From Prevotella sp. UBA2739 (GTDB taxonomy: Bacteria; Bacteroidota; Bacteroidia; Bacteroidales; Bacteroidaceae): a stretch of DNA of 17,125 nt. The DNA lies in assembly GCA_002353525.1 (NCBI GenBank), contig DEJV01000012.1, positions 4,040-21,164 on the forward strand, given 5' to 3'. The position numbers and the translations under genes were made by a program. A model generated the notes under the pieces. That model was not told the origin of the DNA and searched no databases. It saw only the letters and a program-made list of their open reading frames with translations. Within the stretch, counting starts at the first letter, position 1. Every line of letters starts with the position of its first letter. This document shows positions 1 to 5,876 of this stretch, piece by piece.

Positions 1-223
1 TTTACCATTTTACCATTTTACCAAAAGGCTGTAAAAAGGAAACTATAAATAGAATGGTACTAGAGTCAATTAACATATAATAATAATTTGTATTATATAT
101 TATATATATTATTATAATAATATATATAATATAATTTTAAATACCCTATAATCCCCTCAAATTGCAAAATGGTAAATGGTATAATGGTAAAATGGTAAAA
201 TGGTAAAATGGTAAAAAGGTAAA
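1..223. repeat. Inverted octamer arrays flanking an AT-rich palindrome
   Basis: Gene-free AT-rich block. The left edge (1-22) carries tandem TTTACCAT units. The right part (168-223) carries about six units of the complement, GGTAAAAT, some of 7 bp or variant. The 22 bases at 1-22 are the exact reverse complement of 186-207, and also of 194-215. Between them lies a perfect 38-bp palindrome made only of A and T (96-133, centre 114/115). The array may continue left of the window. The block could form a cruciform or a long RNA hairpin. No protein, CRISPR spacer pattern or transposase is visible, so its role is unknown. Confidence 0.8.
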
Positions 224-242
224 TTTCGCAAGACAATGGTCT

Positions 243-263
243 TTTTCTGTATTTTACAGAAAA
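243..263. repeat. Small inverted repeat upstream of the hemE promoter
   Basis: A 9-bp stem (243-251 pairing with 255-263, TTTTCTGTA/TACAGAAAA) with a 3-nt loop sits 16 bp before the -33 element of the hemE promoter. It could be an operator or a weak terminator for an upstream transcript. It is AT-rich, and nothing else supports a function. Confidence 0.35.
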
Positions 264-279
264 TCCTCATTTCATGGGA

Positions 280-310
280 TTGCATATCTCATAAAGATTG
301 CATAACTTTG
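280..310 (+). promoter_or_regulatory. Bacteroidota-type promoter of the hem genes
   Basis: TTG at 280-282 and TAACTTTG at 303-310 match the Bacteroidota sigma-ABfr elements (-33 TTG, -7 TAnnTTTG) with a 20-bp spacer. Transcription would begin near 316-318, giving a leader of about 15 nt before the ATG at 331. No comparable promoter is seen in the hemE-hemN or hemN-hemG spacers, which supports one hemE-hemN-hemG transcript. Confidence 0.65.
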
Positions 311-330
311 CAGGCAAAAACAGAAAACCT

Positions 331-1386
331 ATGCATAGAAACCCGTTTTTTGCACTTATGAACGGCGAACGGCCGCAACGACCGCCGGTATGGATGATGC
401 GACAGGCTGGACGTGTGCTGCCACGATACCGCGACATTACCAGGCATACGCCCTTCCGGGCTATCATGGCCGATGCGCGGCTGGCCGCCGAGGTGACGCT
501 GATGCCCATCGAAGACATGCAGATGGACGCGGCCATCCTCTTCAGCGACATCCTTGTGGTGCCCGAGGCTCTGGGGGTCGAGGTGGAGTGGACCAGCGAG
601 GGCCCTGCCTTCCCGCATCCGCTCATCGCCACCGACCGTCCGGCGGAAAGACTGCACTTCGACATCGGACGACTGGGGCATGTGGCTGACACGCTCGACG
701 AGATTCAACGACAGAAGGATGCCGACACACCCGTCATCGGGTTCTGCGGCGGTGTGCTCACCTGCCTGTGTTATATGCTGGCCGGACGCGACCGCAGCCT
801 GCAGTTCACCGACGTGGTGCGCTACCTCTACACGCACCGCGACGAGGCCGTGGCGCTGCTCGAGACTTTGACCAGCGCCACCGAGGCGTATGTACACCTG
901 CAGGCGGCCCACGGCATCAATGCCTTCCAGATATTCGAGTCGTTTGCGGGCACCGTACCCGTAGAGCTCTACACGTCGCTCATCATGCCGTACACGCGTC
1001 GCATCACGGCAGCGGCCCGCAGCCACGGCGTGCCCGTCATCTTCTTCGGCAAGGGACTGGGCGTGGGCATGGCGTCGCTGACACCCGACGACTGTGACTT
1101 TGTGAGCGTGGACTGGCATACGCCTCTCATGGAGGCCCGTCGCATGGTGGACCCGCGCCTGGGATTGCAGGGGAATATGGACCCGCGTCTGCTGTTTGCC
1201 TCGGAAGAGGTCATCGAGCGGCAGCTGCGCTCGTACATTCCTTTCTTCCGCAGCCATCCGCGTTGGATTTTCAACCTCGGACACGGATTGCACAAGGACA
1301 CGCCGCTAGAGCGCGTGCGCTTTGTGACGAGAAAATTGAGAATGGAGGATTTAGAGGTGAGAGGAGAGGGAGAGAGTAGATTTTAG
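331..1386 (+). CDS. hemE: Uroporphyrinogen decarboxylase
   Basis: Predicted to remove four carboxyl groups from uroporphyrinogen III, giving coproporphyrinogen III in the cytoplasm. Family signatures are visible: the N-terminal VWMMRQAGR arginine motif (residues 20-28), FSDILVVPEA with the putative catalytic Asp73, and near the C-terminus QGNMDP and FNLGHG. The ATG at 331 is chosen because the open frame back to a TTG at 298 would place the -7 promoter element inside the gene. It gives 351 aa, normal for the family. The family's usual GFAGxPWTL segment reads GFCGGVLTC here, a visible divergence. The last 16 residues (336-351) and the stop codon are encoded by the purine-rich repeat that fills the following spacer, so the original C-terminus seems to have been replaced. 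First gene of a probable hemE-hemN-hemG operon. Confidence 0.9.
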   Translation: MHRNPFFALMNGERPQRPPVWMMRQAGRVLPRYRDITRHTPFRAIMADARLAAEVTLMPIEDMQMDAAILFSDILVVPEALGVEVEWTSEGPAFPHPLIATDRPAERLHFDIGRLGHVADTLDEIQRQKDADTPVIGFCGGVLTCLCYMLAGRDRSLQFTDVVRYLYTHRDEAVALLETLTSATEAYVHLQAAHGINAFQIFESFAGTVPVELYTSLIMPYTRRITAAARSHGVPVIFFGKGLGVGMASLTPDDCDFVSVDWHTPLMEARRMVDPRLGLQGNMDPRLLFASEEVIERQLRSYIPFFRSHPRWIFNLGHGLHKDTPLERVRFVTRKLRMEDLEVRGEGESRF

Positions 1387-1422
1387 AAGCAAGAGAGTAA
1401 GAGGCAAGAAGCAAGAGATATG
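1335..1422 (+). repeat. Purine-rich heptad repeat cluster, overlapping the hemE 3' end
   Basis: Degenerate 7-bp-period repeats in three consecutive blocks: a TTGAGAA/TGGAGGA block, an AGGTGAG/AGGAGAG block, and a CAAGAAG/TAAGAGG block ending in AGATATG. The first two blocks are nearly identical to 2952-2989. Positions 1370-1418 match 17030-17078 at 47 of 49 bases. The first ~50 bp are translated as the end of HemE, and the hemE stop (1384-1386) lies inside the repeat. Confidence 0.85.
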
Positions 1423-1437
1423 CTCCTATTACAAGTC

Positions 1438-1478
1438 TTCGAAGGTACGAAGGTGCGAGGGTACGTGGGTACGAGATT
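1438..1478 (+). repeat. Tandem 8-bp repeat (GGTACGAA type)
   Basis: Four consecutive degenerate octamers: GGTACGAA, GGTGCGAG, GGTACGTG, GGTACGAG. Period and sequence differ from the surrounding heptad arrays. It is seen only once in this window, in the hemE-hemN spacer between the purine-rich and pyrimidine-rich arrays. Confidence 0.7.
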
Positions 1479-1510
1479 ACCCTTCCCCTCGTCAACACGA
1501 CCTTCATAGG

Positions 1511-1563
1511 TTCTCCATAGGCGAGGCTATTCTCTCACCTCTCACCTCTCACCTCTCCCCTCT
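1511..1563 (-). repeat. Inverted copy of the heptad repeat upstream of hemN
   Basis: On the plus strand this is pyrimidine-rich: the complement of the CCTCGCC-containing module, then CTCACCT heptamers. Positions 1512-1543 are an exact reverse complement of 2990-3021 (32 bp), so hemN is bracketed by inverted repeats. The array can also pair with the purine-rich array at 1350-1380 in the same spacer. It ends 17 bp before the hemN ATG, leaving only a short A-rich leader. Confidence 0.85.
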
Positions 1564-1580
1564 AAAAAAAATATAGAAAA

Positions 1581-2948
1581 ATGGATCAAGAAATAATTAA
1601 TAAGTACAATGTGTCGACGCCGCGTTACACGAGCTACCCGCCAGCTAACTACTTCGAGGCGATGACGGGCGACGACTTCGTGCGCGACATCGAACGGTCG
1701 AACGAGGCAAAGAATAACCATATCTCGTTCTATATTCACATGCCGTTCTGCCGACGACTCTGCCACTACTGCGGATGCAACTCTTACCCGATGGCGGACG
1801 AACAGACGGTGGACAACTACCTGAAGGCGCTGCACCGCGAAATTGACATGGTGGCCAGCCATCTGGCGCCGAACCGCCGCATCTCGCAGATTCACTATGG
1901 GGGCGGCTCGCCCACAGCCATGCCCACGGCACGGCTGAAGGAGCTGAACGACCATCTGCTGAGTCTCTTTCCGACCATCGAACGGCCGGAGATTGCCATT
2001 GAGTGCCATCCGGGCTTTCTGACGGAACGGCAATGGCAGGAGCTGCTGGACTGCCGCTTCAACCGCTTTAGCATTGGCGTGCAGGACACACGGGCGGACG
2101 TGCTGAAGGCCGTGAACCGCCAGCAGCCTGAGATTCCGCTGAGCGACATCTTCGCCATCCTGCGCAGTCAGGACGTGAGCATCAACATGGACTTCCTTTT
2201 CGGACTGCCCCTGCAGACGCCGGAGAGCTTCGCCCAGAGCGTGGCCATCGCACGGGAGCTGCGCCCCGACCGACTGGTGACCTTCTCGTACGGGCATGTG
2301 CCCTGGGTGTTCCCGCGGCAGAAGATTCTGGAGAAGATGGGCCTGCCGGCTCCCGACGAGAAGAACCGTATGTTCACGCTGGCGGCTCAGACGCTGGAGC
2401 AGGCGGGCTACCACCAGCTGGGCATGGACCACTTTGTGCTGCCTACCGACGAGCTCTACCAGGCACGCCAGCAGAAGCTGTTGCGACGGAACTTCCAGGG
2501 CTACTGCACGCTGCGCACCACAGGACAGGTGTATGCCTTCGGCGTGAGCGGCATCAGTCAGCTGGACAGCGCCTACGCCCAGAACGGCAAGGACATTGCG
2601 GCCTACATTCAGACCATTTTGGACGGGAAGATGTATGTGGCGAAGGGCTACAGACTGTCGGACAGCCAGCGCGTGGTGCGCGAGGTGGTGGAGGCGCTGA
2701 TGTGCAACTACCATGTGGACTTCGGGGCTGTGGCCCGTCACCTGGGTCTGCCCGATGCGGAGGCGGTGAAACGCTGTTGCAACTACCAGCCCGACAAGCT
2801 GCTCGACATGCAGGCCGACGGCATCATCAACCTGGATGGCGACGCCATCACGCTGACCGACGAGCGCAGCCCGTTTGTGCGTAATGTGGCAGCAGCCCTC
2901 GACCCGATGATGTGTAATACCACAAGGCAGTTCTCGAAACCAATTTAG
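1581..2948 (+). CDS. hemN: Oxygen-independent coproporphyrinogen III dehydrogenase
   Basis: Radical-SAM enzyme predicted to convert coproporphyrinogen III to protoporphyrinogen IX by oxidative decarboxylation without oxygen. The cluster motif CxxxCxxC is at residues 57, 61 and 64 (PFCRRLCHYC), with Cys66 following as in true HemN proteins (CxxxCxxCxC), which argues against the HemW-type paralogue. A YGGGSPT motif stands where the family has GGGTP. The C-terminal HemN domain (AFGVSGIS, then NYHVDF, ending in RQFSKPI) aligns with the E. coli protein through its last residues. The length, 455 aa, is typical. The ATG follows an A-rich leader without a Shine-Dalgarno sequence. The spacers on both sides are filled by heptad repeats, and no promoter is seen, so it is likely cotranscribed with hemE. 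Confidence 0.95.
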   Translation: MDQEIINKYNVSTPRYTSYPPANYFEAMTGDDFVRDIERSNEAKNNHISFYIHMPFCRRLCHYCGCNSYPMADEQTVDNYLKALHREIDMVASHLAPNRRISQIHYGGGSPTAMPTARLKELNDHLLSLFPTIERPEIAIECHPGFLTERQWQELLDCRFNRFSIGVQDTRADVLKAVNRQQPEIPLSDIFAILRSQDVSINMDFLFGLPLQTPESFAQSVAIARELRPDRLVTFSYGHVPWVFPRQKILEKMGLPAPDEKNRMFTLAAQTLEQAGYHQLGMDHFVLPTDELYQARQQKLLRRNFQGYCTLRTTGQVYAFGVSGISQLDSAYAQNGKDIAAYIQTILDGKMYVAKGYRLSDSQRVVREVVEALMCNYHVDFGAVARHLGLPDAEAVKRCCNYQPDKLLDMQADGIINLDGDAITLTDERSPFVRNVAAALDPMMCNTTRQFSKPI

Positions 2949-2951
2949 AGG

Positions 2952-3022
2952 ATTGAGAATGGAGAATTTAGAGGTGAGAGGAGAGGGGAGAGAGGTGAGA
3001 GAATAGCCTCGCCTATGGAGAG
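2952..3022 (+). repeat. Purine-rich heptad repeat cluster downstream of hemN
   Basis: Starts 3 bp after the hemN stop. In order: TTGAGAA/TGGAGAA units, AGGTGAG/AGGAGAG/GGGAGAG heptamers, then the AGAATAGCCTCGCC module and TATGGAGA. Its first 37 bp match 1335-1370 with one mismatch and one indel. Positions 2990-3021 are the exact inverse of 1512-1543. Confidence 0.85.
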
Positions 3023-3035
3023 ATTTGGAGGGTTA

Positions 3036-3072
3036 GAGAATTGAGAATGGAGAATTGAGGATGGAGAATTGG
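3036..3072 (+). repeat. TTGAGAA/TGGAGAA heptad array
   Basis: Consecutive 7-mers TTGAGAA, TGGAGAA, TTGAGGA, TGGAGAA, TTGG. This is the same module that opens the clusters at 1335 and 2952, here on its own and slightly longer. Confidence 0.8.
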
Positions 3073-3144
3073 CATATCTCTTGCTTCTTGCTCTCTTGTT
3101 CTCAAGGGTAATCTCTCACCTCTCACTTCTCACCTCTCACCTCT
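3073..3144 (-). repeat. Inverted heptad repeats upstream of hemG
   Basis: Positions 3073-3103 are an inverted copy of the AAGCAAGAGATATG module at 1387-1422, lacking exactly one 7-bp unit. Positions 3111-3144 are inverted AGGTGAG heptamers (CTCACCT on the plus strand). The array ends 23 bp before the hemG ATG and can pair with the purine-rich array at 2966-3000 in the same spacer. Confidence 0.8.
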
Positions 3145-3167
3145 AAACAGACAAAACAAATGAAACT

Positions 3168-4541
3168 ATGGATAAAATAAAGAAAGATATGGTGGTGATT
3201 GGTGCCGGACTGACCGGACTCACCACGGCATTCTACGCAAAGAAAAATGGTAAGGACGTGCTCGTAGTGGAGCGCGACAGTGTGGTGGGCGGACAGATGC
3301 GCTCCTTCAAGGTGGGCGACTACATCTTCGAGGGCGGACCCTCTACGGGTGTGGTGTCGCACCCCGAGGTGGCTGAGCTCTTCGAGGCCCTGGGCAACGA
3401 TGTGGAGATGGACGTGGCTCAGCCTTCGTCGAAGTGCAGGCTTATCTGGAAAGGTAATGCCTTCCATCCGCTGCCGTCAGGACTGGTCAGCGCCGTCACC
3501 ACGCCTCTGTTCACGCTGGCCGACAAGTTCCGCATTCTCGGCGAGCCGTGGCGCAAGCCGGGCACCGACCCCAACGAGAAGGTGGGCGAGCTGACGCGCC
3601 GCCGTCTGGGTAAGTCGTTTCTCGACTATGCCGTCGACCCCTTCCTCAGCGGTGTCTATGCCGGTGACCCGATGATGCTGCCCACGCGCCTGGCGTTGCC
3701 TAAACTCTACAACCTGGAGCAGAACTACGGCAGCTTTATCCGTGGCACGTTTGCGAAGGCGAAGCTGCCCAAGAGCGACCGCGACCGGAAGGCCACGAAG
3801 CAGATCTTCTCGGCGAAAGGTGGTTTTGGGAATCTCATTGCCGCCCTGGCCAAGCATGTGGGGGCTGACAACATCGCCCTCTCGGCCCGTGATGCCGCCG
3901 TAAGTCCGTTGCCCGAAGGAGGCTTTGAGGTGACCTATAGCGACGAGGCAGGCAACGTGCATAGCGTGACGGCAAAGAAGGTGGTCACCACATGTGGCGC
4001 CTACGCGCTGCCGTCGGTGCTTCCCTTTGTGAAGAAGGAGGAGATGGACAAGATAGCCAACCTAGTCTATGCGCCCGTCATTCAGATAGGTGTGGGTCTG
4101 CGCAATGTGGAGAACCATCACTACAAGGCCTTCGGCGCGCTCATCCCGTCGAAAGAGAAGAAAGACGTGCTGGGCATTCTCTTCCCCTCGGCCTGCTTTG
4201 CCGGTCGTGCTCCTGAGGCTGGCGAGACGCTTGCCTTCTTCATTGGCGGTGTGCGCCATCCCGAGATGCTGCAATGGACCGACGAGCAGTTTGTGGCCCT
4301 TGTCAACGACAGTCTGCACTCGCTGTTGAAGTATCCAGAGACGGTCACCATCGACGAGATGCGCATCTTCCGTCATGAGCATGCCATCCCCCAGTATCAG
4401 GAGTCGTCCGATGACCGTTATGCCACCGTCAAGGCCCTGCAACAGCGCTATCCCGGACTCTACATTGCGGGCAATCTGCGGGGTGGCATCGGTATGGCCG
4501 ACCGTATGAAGCAGGGTGCAACTATCGGCAGCGAATGCTAA
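3168..4541 (+). CDS. hemG: Protoporphyrinogen oxidase, FAD-dependent HemY type
   Basis: Predicted to oxidise protoporphyrinogen IX to protoporphyrin IX, the step before iron insertion. The N-terminus has a dinucleotide-binding fold (VVIGAGLTGL, residues 9-18; ERD and GG near 35-42). The central DPFLSGVYAGDP and the C-terminal NLRGGIGMADRMKQG (about 436-450, FAD-contacting in this family) identify the HemY-type flavoprotein of about 460 aa, not the small flavodoxin-like HemG of E. coli. The symbol follows common Bacteroidota usage; hemY would be equally apt. HemN directly upstream makes its substrate, so the protoporphyrin-dependent route fits better than a coproporphyrinogen oxidase role. Third gene of the probable hem operon; it converges on the minus-strand TlpA gene across paired hairpins. 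Confidence 0.9.
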   Translation: MDKIKKDMVVIGAGLTGLTTAFYAKKNGKDVLVVERDSVVGGQMRSFKVGDYIFEGGPSTGVVSHPEVAELFEALGNDVEMDVAQPSSKCRLIWKGNAFHPLPSGLVSAVTTPLFTLADKFRILGEPWRKPGTDPNEKVGELTRRRLGKSFLDYAVDPFLSGVYAGDPMMLPTRLALPKLYNLEQNYGSFIRGTFAKAKLPKSDRDRKATKQIFSAKGGFGNLIAALAKHVGADNIALSARDAAVSPLPEGGFEVTYSDEAGNVHSVTAKKVVTTCGAYALPSVLPFVKKEEMDKIANLVYAPVIQIGVGLRNVENHHYKAFGALIPSKEKKDVLGILFPSACFAGRAPEAGETLAFFIGGVRHPEMLQWTDEQFVALVNDSLHSLLKYPETVTIDEMRIFRHEHAIPQYQESSDDRYATVKALQQRYPGLYIAGNLRGGIGMADRMKQGATIGSEC

Positions 4542-4545
4542 TGTT

Positions 4546-4570
4546 TTGGAGTCGCTTCCGGCGACTCCAA
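4546..4570. terminator. Hairpin after hemG
   Basis: Perfect 10-bp stem TTGGAGTCGC / GCGACTCCAA around a 5-nt loop, starting 5 bp after the hemG stop. With the next hairpin it lies between convergent genes, so bidirectional termination is the simplest reading. No long T-tract follows. Confidence 0.65.
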
Positions 4571-4575
4571 ATATC

Positions 4576-4601
4576 AAGGAGTGCCACTAGTGGCACTCCT
4601 T
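4576..4601. terminator. Perfect 26-bp palindrome, probable bidirectional terminator
   Basis: The arms AAGGAGTGCCACT / AGTGGCACTCCTT form an uninterrupted palindrome (11 bp on each side of a self-complementary CTAG). It is symmetric, so it would serve both hemG and the end of the minus-strand operon, whose last stop is at 4650. The paired A and T ends resemble intrinsic terminator boundaries. Confidence 0.65.
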
Positions 4602-4649
4602 ATCATACACTCCCTGATGTGTTTCAGTCCCAAACGCGAGCATTCGCGG

Positions 4650-5843
4650 CTATTTCAGCATGCGGTCGATGGCGGCATGCGCCTCGTCGGCAGAGTGGGT
4701 GGTGAGCTGGATGCGCCCCTCACCGTCGATGATCATGAGGTAGGGGATGGCATGCACCTGATAGGCATCGGTCATGGCCTGGGTACTGGTCTTCGGAACG
4801 AGCAGCTGCGTCCATGGCATCTGCTCTTGTTGCATGGCCTGCTGCCAGGCTTGCTTGCTGTTGTCGAGCGAGATGCTGAGGATGTTCACACGGTCGCCCA
4901 GCCGTTGGTGCATCTCCTTCACGCTGGGGATGGCCATGCGGCACGGCCCGCACCACGATGCCCAGAAGTCGATGAAATTAACCTTACCCTTCTGGATATA
5001 GTCGGAGAGCTGCTTCTGCGTGCCGTCGGGCAGCTCTAATGCCAAGTCGGTGTAGGGGGTGCCACGGGTGTAACGGCGCAGTTGCGCTATCTGCCGACAG
5101 AGCGCCTGATAGCCCTGTTGGTCTTCGTTGGCGCTGAAAAGGGTGACCATCTGGTCGAGCTCTTCATTGCTGAAGGCGAACATGTTTTCCAGCCGCTGCT
5201 GTTGCAAGATGAGGCTGATGGCATAGGTGGGATGTTGGTTGACGAATGCGCTGTTCATGGCATCGACCATGGCTTGCGCAGCCTGTCCCGCCGCCTGCAT
5301 CTCGCTGAGTGCGGCAGGTTCGCCACTCGTTCTCTTTCCTGTGCCGAACTGTGCCTTACAAGCCACATTGCCTACCTGCCATGCTGCCAGCTCGGCATCG
5401 AGCATGTAGTCGCGCCACTCCTGGTAGTGCTTTTGAGCTTGTCCGCCCTCAATGCGTAGGTTGCGCTCGCTCTTGAGGGGAGTCTCGCCGAACTCGTAGA
5501 TGCGCGGCACCAGCTGGAAGTGGTCGGCACTGACGGTGGTGATGCCCTCGCAGAGCATGAACTCTTTGCCGCGGTCTTGCGCATACTCTCCCTCGGCATA
5601 ACTGGGTTTGTCGTTGATGCGCAGTGTTACCAAGGTTGGCTTGTCTATTTCTCCCGTCAGCGTGAAGCCCCCCTCGGTGGTGGTGCCCTTGGCCAGAAGC
5701 GTGTGGTGGCCGTCACGAGCCAGCAGTTTGACCTCGCAGCCGGCGGTGATGCCGGGAATGGTGGCACGGACGGTAAACGATTGTCCGTAGGCAGCGGCAG
5801 CCATGATGAGTGCTGCCGCTACAATTAGATGTGTTTTCTTCAT
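4650..5843 (-). CDS. Secreted TlpA-like thiol-disulfide oxidoreductase, DUF4369-type N-terminus
   Basis: A 397-aa protein with a signal peptide (about 1-20, hydrophobic, ending AYG-QS) and no lipobox cysteine, so probably periplasmic. Residues about 22-110 look like the DUF4369 beta domain common on Bacteroidota TlpA proteins; 130-260 are mostly helical linker. The C-terminal thioredoxin domain has the redox motif WCGPC (297-301) and a cis-proline segment AIPYLMIID near 373-381. Such proteins reduce or exchange disulfides on exported proteins or imported substrates; the actual partner is unknown. It is the last gene of the minus-strand operon, 33 bp after the other TlpA gene and before the paired terminators. 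Confidence 0.85.
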   Translation of the reverse strand: MKKTHLIVAAALIMAAAAYGQSFTVRATIPGITAGCEVKLLARDGHHTLLAKGTTTEGGFTLTGEIDKPTLVTLRINDKPSYAEGEYAQDRGKEFMLCEGITTVSADHFQLVPRIYEFGETPLKSERNLRIEGGQAQKHYQEWRDYMLDAELAAWQVGNVACKAQFGTGKRTSGEPAALSEMQAAGQAAQAMVDAMNSAFVNQHPTYAISLILQQQRLENMFAFSNEELDQMVTLFSANEDQQGYQALCRQIAQLRRYTRGTPYTDLALELPDGTQKQLSDYIQKGKVNFIDFWASWCGPCRMAIPSVKEMHQRLGDRVNILSISLDNSKQAWQQAMQQEQMPWTQLLVPKTSTQAMTDAYQVHAIPYLMIIDGEGRIQLTTHSADEAHAAIDRMLK

Positions 5844-5876
5844 AGTGTGATTGATGGAAAAAAGTGCTGTATCATT

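Noticed and set aside
168..223. CRISPR-like array
   Set aside because: Units are 7-8 bp and adjoin directly, with no spacers and no cas genes.
289..1293. Long antisense open frame (334 aa) across hemE
   Set aside because: It is the complement of a clearly conserved gene, starts with no promoter and has no recognisable domain. GC-rich codon use in hemE keeps the opposite strand open.
1542..2741. Long antisense open frame (399 aa) across hemN
   Set aside because: Same reason: hemN matches its family along its whole length, and the antisense product is His/Val/Arg-rich without domain features.
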